Assembly: GCA_937900875.1 (NCBI GenBank)
Contig: CALCGD010000136.1
Span: forward strand, 1-47,895
Direction: 5' to 3'
DNA: 47,895 nt
From: an uncultured Flavobacteriales bacterium
GTDB taxonomy: Bacteria; Bacteroidota; Bacteroidia; UBA10329
Under the pieces are notes generated by a model that was not told the origin of the DNA, did not search any database, and saw nothing but the letters and a program-made list of their open reading frames with translations. The position numbers were made by a program, and so were the translations under genes. Numbering within the stretch: position 1 is the first letter of the stretch; the number at the start of each line of letters is the position of its first letter. Of this stretch, positions 23,704 to 31,465 are shown piece after piece.

Positions 23704-24408
23704 ATGAAGAATCTATCGTTGATTATTAATGCCATTCTTGCGGTAGCAATTGCGGTGCTTTTCTACTTTCAATTCTCTGAAAAGCAGCCAGAGCCACGAA
23801 AAAACAAGGTTAATTCGGCTGTAATAGATAGCGTTTCTGCCACTCTACGGATTGCTTTTGTTAATCATGATTCGTTAATGGCTAACTACAAGCTAGTAGA
23901 TGATATTAGAGAAGAATTGGAGATAGCAAAAAAGAAAAGCGAACGTAAAGTTGAACAGCGCAATGCCGTTTTGTCTCAGCATTTAGAGCAAATGATGGGC
24001 GAATATCAGTCCAAAATTTCTGAGTTAGAACGAACTGGTCAGGCAATGAATGAGACTTTACGAAATATGAAAATTCAAGAATTGCAAAGTTTGGAGCAGA
24101 ACGTGCAAGCGTTTTCTCAAGAGGCGGAGCAAGAGGTAATGATGCTTGGTCAGAAATTACAAGGCGAGTTGATTGACCTTGAAATGAAGCGCAATACTGA
24201 GATTAGTTCTAAGCTTAAAGCGTTGTTGGCAGATTACAATCAAGAATTCGGTTTCTCGTTTATTCTTGCCCATTCCGAAGAAGCTGGAGGAATCCTTCTT
24301 GGCAACCCTTCTTTAGATATTACAGTTGATGTAGTTGACGGTCTAAACGAAATCTATGATGCCGAACAAGCGGCTAAGGCGGAAGAAGACGCGAAAAAGA
24401 AGAAGTAA
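23704..24408 (+). CDS. OmpH/Skp-family periplasmic chaperone-like protein
   Basis: A 234-residue protein with an N-terminal hydrophobic segment (residues 5-24), which acts as signal or anchor, and a long helical part. The Skp/OmpH pattern is seen: a strand 'LRIAFVNHDSLMANY' near residue 48, then about 110 residues of heptad-rich coiled coil (EELEIAKKKSERKVEQRN onward), then 'FSFILAHSEEAGGILLGNPSLDITVDVVDGLNE'. Skp trimers hold unfolded outer-membrane proteins. The lysine-rich end 'AEEDAKKKK' is variable in the family. A UbiA prenyltransferase gene starts with GTG at the very next base after its stop. Confidence 0.85.
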   Translation: MKNLSLIINAILAVAIAVLFYFQFSEKQPEPRKNKVNSAVIDSVSATLRIAFVNHDSLMANYKLVDDIREELEIAKKKSERKVEQRNAVLSQHLEQMMGEYQSKISELERTGQAMNETLRNMKIQELQSLEQNVQAFSQEAEQEVMMLGQKLQGELIDLEMKRNTEISSKLKALLADYNQEFGFSFILAHSEEAGGILLGNPSLDITVDVVDGLNEIYDAEQAAKAEEDAKKKK

Positions 24409-25329
24409 GTGTTCGCTACTTATCTGCGACTAATTCGATGGCCCAATCTGTTAATAATTGGGTTGATTTTCCTACTAGCTAAAACACAGCTGGTAGATGG
24501 ACTTACAGAACTTTCAGGAATAGAATCTTGTGTAGATAACCTGTATTGGTTTTTACTTGCATTGGCTACTATGTTCATAGCGGCTTCTGGAAATGTGGTC
24601 AACGATATTTTTGATCAAGACATTGATTTTCATAATAAGCCCTCCGAAATTATTGTAGGTAATACAGTTTCCGAAGCCACTTCATGGAACCTTTATTATG
24701 GTTTGGCAAGTGCGGGATTAGTTGTTGGTATGGTGCTTTGCTGGGGGATGGGGAATTTATCAAATTCGCTCATATTCATGTTAGCTGCTGGCGGATTGTA
24801 TTTCTATTCGCATACCTACAAACGCCAATTTCTAATTGGAAACCTAGTGATTGCCCTGCTGGCCGGACTGGTGCCATTTCTTCCTTTGTATTTAGAAATG
24901 ATTTGCGAGCCATCTCAATGGAGCAGCGTGCCTTGGGCTGGATTTCTGATGGCATTTTCGGTTTTTTCGTTTCTCACCACGCTCATCCGTGAGATTATAA
25001 AAGACATGGAAGACGTAAAAGGTGATACACTTGTGCGGTGCAATACTGTTCCTATAGCTATTGGAATGAAAGGAGCGAAAGCGCTAGTGGTGGCGCTTTT
25101 ATTGTTGTTAATGGGGCTTGTAGGTTGGTTGCAGGTGGCATGGCTGTCTGAGCGAATGCTGCTTAGTCTATACTTCTTAATTGCGGTGCAAATTCCGGCT
25201 GTTTACCTTGTATTTCTTGTGATTAAAGGAGAAGGTAAACCTAGTTTTAAAAGGGCGAGTTTGATTTCGAAAATTATCATGTTAACGGGTATTTTATCGA
25301 TGATTGTGTTTAAAATCACGCTTTCATGA
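24409..25329 (+). CDS. UbiA-family prenyltransferase (GGGP synthase-like)
   Basis: A 306-residue membrane prenyltransferase with about eight hydrophobic segments. The first aspartate-rich motif is NVVNDIFDQDIDFHNKP near residue 64, and the second is EIIKDMEDVKGD near 198; these bind Mg and prenyl diphosphate. In Bacteroidota such proteins are usually named geranylgeranylglycerol-phosphate geranylgeranyltransferase after archaeal DGGGPS, but menaquinone-type or other acceptors are possible. The start is a GTG directly after the OmpH-like stop. The maf gene overlaps its end by ATGA. Family call is strong, the substrate call weak. Confidence 0.85.
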   Translation: MFATYLRLIRWPNLLIIGLIFLLAKTQLVDGLTELSGIESCVDNLYWFLLALATMFIAASGNVVNDIFDQDIDFHNKPSEIIVGNTVSEATSWNLYYGLASAGLVVGMVLCWGMGNLSNSLIFMLAAGGLYFYSHTYKRQFLIGNLVIALLAGLVPFLPLYLEMICEPSQWSSVPWAGFLMAFSVFSFLTTLIREIIKDMEDVKGDTLVRCNTVPIAIGMKGAKALVVALLLLLMGLVGWLQVAWLSERMLLSLYFLIAVQIPAVYLVFLVIKGEGKPSFKRASLISKIIMLTGILSMIVFKITLS

Positions 25330-25901
25330 TTGATTTGAAAGGGAAAGAACTCATTGTAGCCTCTGCATCTCCTCGAAGAAAATGGCTGATGGAAGAGTTA
25401 AGTGTTCCTTTTTCGGTTCAACCCAAAAATGTAGAGGAGATTTATCCCGAAAACCTGAAAAGAGAGGAGATTCCCTTGTTTCTTTCCAAACTGAAGGCCA
25501 GCGCTTTTTCTGAAGATGAGTTAATAGGAAAGATTGTCCTTACAGCTGATACAATTGTTTGGTTAGATGATAAGGAACTTCAGAAACCTGCAAACCTTGA
25601 AGAAGCCAAGCGAATGATTCGACAACTTTCTGGAGCTATACACGAGGTTTATACAGCTATTACGATTCGCACTTCAGAAAAAACCATCTCTGATTTTGAT
25701 AGAACCGAAGTTCACTTTCGCGAGTTAACTGAAGCGGAAATAGATTTCTACGTTGAGAAATATCAACCTCTGGATAAAGCAGGTGCATACGGAATTCAAG
25801 AATGGATTGGTTATGTAGGAATTGACCGAATAGACGGCTGCTATTTCAACGTAATGGGATTGCCTTTGAGGAAGGTTTATGCTGGGTTGAGTTTGCTCTA
25901 G
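25326..25901 (+). CDS. maf: Maf-family nucleoside triphosphate pyrophosphatase
   Basis: A 191-residue Maf-type house-cleaning enzyme, which hydrolyses dTTP/UTP or modified nucleotides to monophosphates. The seen motifs are SASPRRKWLM at residue 13 (phosphate-binding), TADTIVW near 76, DKAGAYGIQEW near 155 and GCYFNVMGLPL near the end. The SxxR and DKAGxYGxQ motifs match the dTTPase/UTPase (YhdE) branch. It is translationally coupled to the prenyltransferase gene by ATGA and overlaps the convergent acyl-CoA reductase gene by 4 bases. Confidence 0.92.
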   Translation: MIDLKGKELIVASASPRRKWLMEELSVPFSVQPKNVEEIYPENLKREEIPLFLSKLKASAFSEDELIGKIVLTADTIVWLDDKELQKPANLEEAKRMIRQLSGAIHEVYTAITIRTSEKTISDFDRTEVHFRELTEAEIDFYVEKYQPLDKAGAYGIQEWIGYVGIDRIDGCYFNVMGLPLRKVYAGLSLL

Positions 25902-26926
25902 TCCAACAAGAACGCCATCGTATCCACCCCATCTGCGTAATCCCACAATTCAGGAGATTGCGCCTTTCCGAAAGGCACAGAATTCTCTAAACCAAGCTTA
26001 TCTGAAGCTACTACACATTGAATTTCATCTTCGTGTATTTTGATTTCGGCTTTCATTTGATCCAAAGTAGCATAGGTCTGAAAATGAAGCACGCCAACCG
26101 GACAACCCAAACTGGCTTCCTCGCGCAGCAAAAGGAAACCATTGTCCAAATGCGCCATTCTTTCTACAAGGAAAATTGCCTTGTGGTATTCGTAATTGTT
26201 GAAATACTTATTGTGATTGCCAATTGGTTTCCAGTCTTCTAGCGTAGCTATGAATGTTTTGGGCTCCATTTTATCCGACAGATAAACTTTGGAAACATTG
26301 CGGCAGCCTAAACCGAAATAGCGGAAAATATCTTTTCCCAAGGCGCGAAGTTCGTCCAACGATTCATCTCCATTTATGATGGCAATCGAATTTCTATTCT
26401 TTCTAATGATGTTCGGATATTTTCCGAAATAGTACTCAAAGTATCGAGCGCTATTGTCGCTTCCTGTGGCAATTACGTGGGTAAAATTTTCCAGTTTTCC
26501 ATCGCTCAGCTCAATTTTTGATGCTAATTCAGGGTTGATTTCTGCGATTGTTTCAAGCAGTTTTTTCGGGAGAATTTCATCTTGAGAAGAAACCTTTACA
26601 ACAGCCGTATTTCCAGATGCCAAGACACAAAGCAGGTCATGAAAACCGACTAATGGAATGTTTCCAGCCATAATTAGTCCAACGCGCTTTTCTCCTTTTT
26701 CTGGAATATTTGGATAGGTAGCAAGCCATTTTTCTAGCTTCTCTCCCTCAAGCATATATGAAATACCCTTTAATGCCAGTGCGATGTTTTCTTGTGTGAA
26801 CCACCTGTTATTGGCTTCAGCCTGATTGACAGTCACGCTCCAATTACTTTCAGATGGATTCTCGGCCACAGAACCCAAAACTATCCCTAACTCAATAAAT
26901 GCCGAAATCCTCTCTTGATGGTTCAT
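25898..26926 (-). CDS. Acyl-CoA reductase, LuxC family
   Basis: A 342-residue protein of the LuxC-like acyl-CoA/acyl-protein reductase group in the aldehyde dehydrogenase superfamily; it would reduce an activated acyl group to an aldehyde with NAD(P)H. The catalytic cysteine is Cys208 in YFGLGCRNVSKVYL. A nucleotide-binding segment 'RVGLIMAGNIPLVGFHDLL' lies near residue 81, and 'VIATGSDNSARYFEYYF' near 151. It is shorter than Vibrio LuxC (about 480). No luxE, luxD or luciferase genes are nearby, so bioluminescence is not implied. It is divergent from a ferredoxin gene, whose promoter reaches into its first codons. Confidence 0.85.
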   Translation of the reverse strand: MNHQERISAFIELGIVLGSVAENPSESNWSVTVNQAEANNRWFTQENIALALKGISYMLEGEKLEKWLATYPNIPEKGEKRVGLIMAGNIPLVGFHDLLCVLASGNTAVVKVSSQDEILPKKLLETIAEINPELASKIELSDGKLENFTHVIATGSDNSARYFEYYFGKYPNIIRKNRNSIAIINGDESLDELRALGKDIFRYFGLGCRNVSKVYLSDKMEPKTFIATLEDWKPIGNHNKYFNNYEYHKAIFLVERMAHLDNGFLLLREEASLGCPVGVLHFQTYATLDQMKAEIKIHEDEIQCVVASDKLGLENSVPFGKAQSPELWDYADGVDTMAFLLD

Positions 26927-26944
26927 GCCTGTGTGCTATCTTTG
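26915..26944 (+). promoter_or_regulatory. Ferredoxin gene promoter, TTG-N19-TATCTTTG
   Basis: TTG (26915-26917) and TATCTTTG (26937-26944) are spaced by 19 bases, identical in spacing and -7 sequence to the tRNA-His promoter. The -33 element lies inside the first codons of the divergent acyl-CoA reductase gene. The leader would be about 30 bases. Confidence 0.72.
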
Positions 26945-26981
26945 AAGCCGCAAAACTAAACCACTTAAAGCAACAGACAAG

Positions 26982-27329
26982 ATGGCTATCAAGATAACAG
27001 ACGAGTGTATAAACTGTGGGGCGTGCGAGCCAGAATGCCCAAACAATGCAATTTATGAGGGCGGTGCAGAATGGCGCTTTGCTGATGGAACTTCGGTAAA
27101 AGGCGAATTCAAGGGATTTAGTGGGTTTTCTGCAGATGCAGATGCCGCTCAAGAACCAAACGAGATGGACGTGTATTACATCGTTACTGATAAGTGTACC
27201 GAGTGTAAAGGATTTCATGACGAGCCTCAATGTGCTGCTGTTTGCCCAGTAGATTGCTGTGTTGACGATGAAGATAACGTGCACACAGAAGAAGAAAATC
27301 TTCAGAAAAAAGCATCAATGCACCTTTAG
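26982..27329 (+). CDS. 2[4Fe-4S] ferredoxin (long, insert-bearing type)
   Basis: A 115-residue electron carrier with two [4Fe-4S] clusters. The first cluster motif is [12 protein letters not shown] at residue 9. The second is [22 protein letters not shown] near residue 70, with the long gap between its second and third cysteine seen in Allochromatium-type ferredoxins. About 45 residues separate the two motifs, longer than in clostridial ferredoxins, and include an acidic '[12 protein letters not shown]' stretch. It is monocistronic: a consensus promoter stands before it and a hairpin terminator after it. It may serve the divergent reductase, but that is inference from position. Confidence 0.92.
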   Translation: MAIKITDECINCGACEPECPNNAIYEGGAEWRFADGTSVKGEFKGFSGFSADADAAQEPNEMDVYYIVTDKCTECKGFHDEPQCAAVCPVDCCVDDEDNVHTEEENLQKKASMHL

Positions 27330-27348
27330 TTTTAGGCAAGGTGTTTGG

Positions 27349-27377
27349 AAAGGCGAGGCATGGTTCTCGCCTTTTTT
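27349..27377 (+). terminator. Hairpin terminator after the ferredoxin gene
   Basis: A 9-bp stem AAAGGCGAG / CTCGCCTTT with an 8-base loop is followed by a T run (CTTTTTTAT). It begins 19 bases after the ferredoxin stop, which also argues against the upstream start of the next tracked ORF (27345), since that start lies in this hairpin. Confidence 0.82.
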
Positions 27378-27416
27378 ATGCAATTTTCATTCATCTGTGG
27401 CGTATATAAAATCCAA

Positions 27417-28274
27417 ATGCTCCGTAAAATAATCTTGTTCTTGTTTCTATTGCCTCTGGTGGCTCAAGCTCAGGTGGATACTAGTTTGCGCGATTCGATA
27501 AACCGTGTTTTTGAGGTGCTAAGAACTGGAGACGATGCTCAGAAAATTGTGGCTGCAGCAAGGTTAGAAATTATGTTTTCTGACTATTACGAAGATCTCG
27601 ATCACTTTGAGCACGAGTTCGATTCAGTGCCTTTTCTAGGACAACTTTCTTCGTGGGATGGGGTGATAAGAATGCTCTGTTGGAACATTGCATTAGAGAA
27701 TGGTAGTTACAAGTATTACTGTATAATGCGCCACAAACCAACCAAAGAAACCGTTGCGGTAACAGTGTTTCAGCATTTAGATACAGATTGGGATAGAATT
27801 GGCCGAAAACCTATTAGAACAGATGATTGGTACGGGGCCCTCTACTATAAAATACTTGCACATCGATACCGTGGCAAAACTTATTACACATTAATAGGGT
27901 GGGATGGAAAGAATAACATTACCAACCGAAAAGTGGTTGATGCACTCAGTTTTCAAGGAAAAACTGTGATTTTAGGATCGTCCATCTTTAAGGATGAGAA
28001 GGAAAGACCAGCGCACAGACTCATTTACGAATACGCCAATGATGTATCAATGGCTCTTAATTATGACGATAAGGAGAAGATGATAATTATGGATCATCTA
28101 GAACCTGAAGATTCAAGGTTTGTTGGCCAGTACCAGTTTTATGGTCCAGACTTTAGCTATGACGCGCTTCAGTTTAGTAAGGGTGTTTGGGTTCTAAAGA
28201 GGGATGTCTTTGCTAAGAATCGTAGCTTGAATAACCTGCCTCAAGATGCCAAACCTGGCGATTTCGAAGATTGA
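27417..28274 (+). CDS. Exported protein of unknown function
   Basis: A 285-residue protein with a clear signal peptide (MLRKIILFLFLLPLVAQAQ). I chose the ATG at 27417 because the longer ORF start lies in the ferredoxin terminator and adds 24 residues before the signal. The mature part is a mix of helix (VDTSLRDSINRVFEVLRTG) and strands with many aromatic residues, such as 'RTDDWYGALYYKILAHRYRGKTYYTLIGWDG' and 'FYGPDFSYDALQFSKGVW'. I recall similar unnamed proteins in Flavobacteriales but know no function. A DUF4476 gene follows with its own promoter. Confidence 0.75.
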   Translation: MLRKIILFLFLLPLVAQAQVDTSLRDSINRVFEVLRTGDDAQKIVAAARLEIMFSDYYEDLDHFEHEFDSVPFLGQLSSWDGVIRMLCWNIALENGSYKYYCIMRHKPTKETVAVTVFQHLDTDWDRIGRKPIRTDDWYGALYYKILAHRYRGKTYYTLIGWDGKNNITNRKVVDALSFQGKTVILGSSIFKDEKERPAHRLIYEYANDVSMALNYDDKEKMIIMDHLEPEDSRFVGQYQFYGPDFSYDALQFSKGVWVLKRDVFAKNRSLNNLPQDAKPGDFED

Positions 28275-28302
28275 TTTTCGATTATTCTTTGCCATATCTT
28301 TG
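28271..28302 (+). promoter_or_regulatory. Promoter of the DUF4476 gene, TTG-N21-TATCTTTG
   Basis: TTG (28271-28273) and TATCTTTG (28295-28302) are spaced by 21 bases; the -7 element is a full match and ends 44 bases before the ATG. The -33 element overlaps the stop codon of the upstream gene. Confidence 0.6.
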
Positions 28303-28346
28303 GCATCGATTTTGCCAAAACCTTGCATCAACCTTAAACTAAAGCA

Positions 28347-28856
28347 ATGAAAACAATACTTACAATTTTAGCCGCGTGCGGCTCAATGGTCGTTTTAGCC
28401 CAAGACACCGAAGTGGATGTAAACGTAAACATGGGAGGAATGGGAATAGACATGAACGTCAACATTAGCGAAACTTACACCGAAACGCATACTACAACTA
28501 CCACATCATCATCTGGTGGAGGTGATCATTATGTAATGAACGGATACAATGGAGCAATTGGGTGCGATTGGCCAATGGACGAAGCTCAATTTTCTGATGC
28601 GCAACAATCTGTTTCGTCAAAAAGCTTTGAGGACTCCAAAATGACTGTCGCCAAACAGATAACAGGCGCTAACTGCTTAACCGCAGATCAGGTGAAAAGA
28701 ATGATGATGGAATTTGATTTTGAAGATTCAAAATTGGAATTTGCCAAGTTTGCCTACAATAAAACCTACGATATTGGTAACTACTACAAGCTAAATGATG
28801 CTTTCGATTTTGAGAGTAGTATTGATGAACTGAATGAATACATCAACGGATATTAA
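28347..28856 (+). CDS. DUF4476 domain protein, exported
   Basis: A 169-residue exported protein: signal peptide (residues 1-18, ending 'VLAQ'), a low-complexity stretch rich in Val/Asn/Met then Thr/Ser/Gly (VDVNVNMGGMGIDMNVN, TTTTTSSSGGG), and a C-terminal DUF4476 domain. That domain shows the two helical half-repeats with conserved Phe/Cys positions: 'AQFSDAQQSVSSKSFEDSKM' and 'QVKRMMMEFDFEDSKLEFAKFAY'. The domain is common in Bacteroidota and its function is unknown. Promoter and terminator flank it closely, so it is a single-gene unit. The strand-like N-terminal linker is unusually polar and may be disordered. Confidence 0.85.
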   Translation: MKTILTILAACGSMVVLAQDTEVDVNVNMGGMGIDMNVNISETYTETHTTTTTSSSGGGDHYVMNGYNGAIGCDWPMDEAQFSDAQQSVSSKSFEDSKMTVAKQITGANCLTADQVKRMMMEFDFEDSKLEFAKFAYNKTYDIGNYYKLNDAFDFESSIDELNEYINGY

Positions 28857-28875
28857 TCTGAAGTTGATATAAATG

Positions 28876-28912
28876 AAAAGCCCCTCACATGCATATGTGA
28901 GGGGCTTTTACG
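28876..28912. terminator. Strong hairpin terminator after the DUF4476 gene
   Basis: A perfect 15-bp stem AAAAGCCCCTCACAT / ATGTGAGGGGCTTTT with a GCAT loop. Both sides carry A/T runs, so it can end transcription from either direction; the DUF5679 gene points toward it from the other side. Confidence 0.9.
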
Positions 28913-28950
28913 TTCGTAGTCTAGGAGTTTCACCTAAGACTGACAAAGCA

Positions 28951-28994
28951 TTTTTGACATTTCACGAACCTTGCGGTTCAATATTTTGTCAAAA
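28951..28994. other. Imperfect nested inverted repeat near the DUF5679 gene end
   Basis: Outer arms TTTTTGACA / TGTCAAAA enclose an inner stem GAACC / GGTTC with a TTGC loop. It starts 13 bases beyond the DUF5679 stop on the minus strand. It could act as that gene's terminator, but the fold is interrupted and no pure U run follows. Confidence 0.35.
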
Positions 28995-29006
28995 GAGAGT
29001 TGGCAA

Positions 29007-29153
29007 TTACGCCTTACCCAAGATCTTGAACATTCCTGTTCCACAAGTAGGGCAAGTTCCTTTCAACGCTTTACGCTGATTTTTCATTACCACTTCAGAT
29101 GAATCTTTCATCTCTCTCTTTGCTTTGCACTTTACACAATAAGCTTCAGCCAT
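29007..29153 (-). CDS. DUF5679 small zinc-ribbon protein
   Basis: A 48-codon gene missing from the ORF track because of its length. The minus strand from the ATG at 29153 reads MAEAYCVKCKAKREMKDSSE, then 'VVMKNQRKALKGTCPTCGTG' and 'MFKILGKA'. Two CxxC pairs (Cys6/Cys9 and Cys34/Cys37) form a zinc ribbon, and the sequence matches the DUF5679 pattern of small proteins in archaea and bacteria almost end to end. The function is not known; a nucleic-acid or ribosome-linked role is only a guess. A TACATTTA sequence about 30 bases upstream is a near-match to the -7 element. Confidence 0.88.
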   Translation of the reverse strand: MAEAYCVKCKAKREMKDSSEVVMKNQRKALKGTCPTCGTGMFKILGKA

Positions 29154-29420
29154 TTTAAATGATTTTTGGTTAACAATTGTTTAAATGTAAGAACAAATGA
29201 ACACGAACTACCGATCATATCAAATAATTATACCCACAAGTTATCAACGTTTTTCCCTGAACGATTGAACTCAGCACTTTTTACAGCCTCATTATGGGGC
29301 TATTCGTTGTTGATTAATCATTGTTTTTTCAAGGAAATACTAACCCTTACCGCCTGTTTCCCAATTATTTAAGACTTTCGCGCAGGTAAATTAAAAATCA
29401 CTCCAGAAACACTAAAAACT

Positions 29421-30491
29421 ATGAAGGTTCACAACTACAGTGCGGGTCCTTGTATCCTACCAAACGAGGTTTTTCAACAGGCTAGCAAGGCTGTTCTTGA
29501 GTATGAGAACACCGGACTTTCCATTTTGGAGATGTCACATCGCAGTAAAGAGATGGTTGCAATGGCTGATAATGCGGTTGCTTTAGTTAAAGAAGTACTT
29601 GGTGTACCTGAAGGATATTCAGTATTGTTTTTACAAGGTGGGGCAAGCATGCAGTTTTATATGAGTGCTCTTAATTTTCTTTCTTCAAACGGAAAGGCAG
29701 GCTATATAGATACAGGTGTATGGTCTTCAAAAGCAATTATAGAAGCTAAAAGACTTGGAGATATCGAAGTGCTTGCATCATCAAAAGACAAGAACTACAA
29801 CTACATACCTAAAGGATATAATGTACCGGCCGGACTCGATTTTCTACATTATACTACTAACAACACTATATATGGTACCGAGTTTTTCCATACCCCAAAA
29901 ACAGATGCTGTTCTAATTGCTGATATGTCGTCAGATATTTTTAGCAGACCAATTAATGTGGCGGATTACGGTTTGATTTACGCTGGAGCTCAGAAAAACC
30001 TTGGCCCAGCTGGTGTAACCCTTGTTATTGTAAAAGATGAATTGCTCGGTAAATCTGGGCGCGATATCCCATCAATGCTAGATTATTCTGTACATGTTAA
30101 AGGAGAAAGCATGTTTAATACACCGCCAGTGTATTCAATATATGTATCAATGCTAACCTTAGAATGGCTGAAAAAGAATGGCGGAATTCCTTGGATGGAT
30201 AATTTAAATCAGCAAAAAGCAGATTTACTTTATTCAGAAATAGATAGAAACACCAAGTTCTTAGGAACAGCCGAAAAAGAGGATCGGTCTAGAATGAATG
30301 TCACCTTTGTGCTTCAGGATGATTCTAAATCAGATGTATTTAGCAAGATGCTTGCAGATGCGAATATTAGTGGGTTGAAAGGTCATCGTTCTGTTGGTGG
30401 GTTTAGAGCGAGTATGTACAATGCGCTGCCGCTAGAAAGTGTGCAGGTGCTGGTAGATGTAATGAAGGAATTTGAAAGAACGAACGGATAA
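29421..30491 (+). CDS. serC: Phosphoserine aminotransferase
   Basis: A 356-residue class V PLP-dependent aminotransferase that converts 3-phosphohydroxypyruvate and glutamate to phosphoserine. The N-terminus 'HNYSAGPCILP' and the segment 'LQGGASMQFYMSALN' near residue 71 are SerC hallmarks. The PLP lysine is Lys192 in YAGAQKNLGPAGVT, and phosphate-binding residues are in 'KGHRSVGGFRASMYNALP' near the end. Length is normal. It heads serC-serA-DUF1015; its stop overlaps the serA-like ATG as TAATG. The 267-base region before it is AT-rich and has no clear -7 consensus. Confidence 0.96.
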   Translation: MKVHNYSAGPCILPNEVFQQASKAVLEYENTGLSILEMSHRSKEMVAMADNAVALVKEVLGVPEGYSVLFLQGGASMQFYMSALNFLSSNGKAGYIDTGVWSSKAIIEAKRLGDIEVLASSKDKNYNYIPKGYNVPAGLDFLHYTTNNTIYGTEFFHTPKTDAVLIADMSSDIFSRPINVADYGLIYAGAQKNLGPAGVTLVIVKDELLGKSGRDIPSMLDYSVHVKGESMFNTPPVYSIYVSMLTLEWLKKNGGIPWMDNLNQQKADLLYSEIDRNTKFLGTAEKEDRSRMNVTFVLQDDSKSDVFSKMLADANISGLKGHRSVGGFRASMYNALPLESVQVLVDVMKEFERTNG

Positions 30492-31447
30492 TGGGATTGA
30501 TTTTAGCGAACGATGGTATAGACGCAACAGGCAAGCAAATTCTTGAAGCTGCTGGATTCACTGTTCAAACAGATAAAGTAGCACAGTCAGACCTAGCTGC
30601 TTATATTTTAGATAATAGCGTAGCTGGTGTTTTGGTGCGTAGTGCAACACAAATCACTACCAAAGAACTCACAGCCTCAAAAAGCCTGAAGGTTATTGGG
30701 CGTGCTGGGGTTGGCTTAGACAATATTGATTTAAAAGCCGCTGAAGCCAATGGAGTTGCCGTTGTTAATACACCTGCTGCTTCTTCACAATCTGTGGCCG
30801 AATTGGTACTTGCACACTTGTTTACGGTTTCCCGATTTTTGCAGCAATCCAACCGAGAAATGCCAATATCAGGCGTCTCTGAATTTGGAAAGCTCAAGAA
30901 AAACTATTCTAAAGGAGTAGAACTCCAGGGTAAAACCCTTGGCATTGTGGGCATTGGCAGAATAGGACAGGCTTTGGCAAAAATGGCACTTGGTCTTGGT
31001 ATGAAGGTGGTAGCACATGATCCTTTTATGCCTGAAGTTTCGTTAGCATTTAGCGTACATATATATGGTGAGGTTAGCGTGAGTTTAACCACTTGCTCAC
31101 TTGATGAACTTTTAAAAGAGTCTGATTTTATTTCGCTGCACGTTCCAAAGCCAAAAGATGGAGCTTTAATTGGGGCTGTTGAGTTTTCTAAAATGAAAGA
31201 CAATGTCATTTTGGTGAATGCATCACGAGGTGGGGTGGTGAACGAAAGTGATTTGCTAAAAGCCTTAGAGTCGGGCAAAGTTGCTGCCGCTGGATTAGAT
31301 GTTTTTGAGAACGAGCCACAACCAATGGCCGAACTGCTTAATCATCCTCGGATTTCTGTAACGCCTCATATTGGTGCTTCAACAAACGAAGCTCAAACCA
31401 GAATTGGAATTGAGTTGGCCGAAAAGGTCATAGCCGCAATCGGCTGA
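30491..31447 (+). CDS. serA: D-3-phosphoglycerate dehydrogenase-like 2-hydroxyacid dehydrogenase
   Basis: A 318-residue NAD-dependent D-2-hydroxyacid dehydrogenase. It is probably the short (ACT-less) form of phosphoglycerate dehydrogenase, since it is coupled to serC. The NAD-binding loop is GIVGIGRIGQALAKM near residue 151; the substrate-binding 'VRSATQIT' lies near 49 and 'GRAGVGLDNID' near 73. The catalytic Arg is in 'VNASRGGVVNE', the Glu in 'DVFENEPQP', and the His in 'TPHIGAST'. Absence of a regulatory ACT domain means no classical serine feedback site. The reaction fits the first step before SerC. Confidence 0.9.
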   Translation: MGLILANDGIDATGKQILEAAGFTVQTDKVAQSDLAAYILDNSVAGVLVRSATQITTKELTASKSLKVIGRAGVGLDNIDLKAAEANGVAVVNTPAASSQSVAELVLAHLFTVSRFLQQSNREMPISGVSEFGKLKKNYSKGVELQGKTLGIVGIGRIGQALAKMALGLGMKVVAHDPFMPEVSLAFSVHIYGEVSVSLTTCSLDELLKESDFISLHVPKPKDGALIGAVEFSKMKDNVILVNASRGGVVNESDLLKALESGKVAAAGLDVFENEPQPMAELLNHPRISVTPHIGASTNEAQTRIGIELAEKVIAAIG

Positions 31448-31465
31448 TTTATTCATATTTATCAA

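Noticed and set aside
25898-26926. Bioluminescence (lux) locus
   Set aside because: Only a LuxC-type reductase is present; no luxA, luxB, luxD or luxE, and the protein is about 140 residues shorter than Vibrio LuxC.
29233-29250. CCACAAGTTATCAACG as a DnaA-box-like origin signal
   Set aside because: A single poor match to TTATNCACA with no cluster of boxes, no dnaA/dnaN genes and no replication genes nearby.
29166-29372. 68-codon plus-strand ORF before serC
   Set aside because: AT-rich upstream region; no start context, no family resemblance, and it occupies the probable promoter area of serC and the DUF5679 gene.
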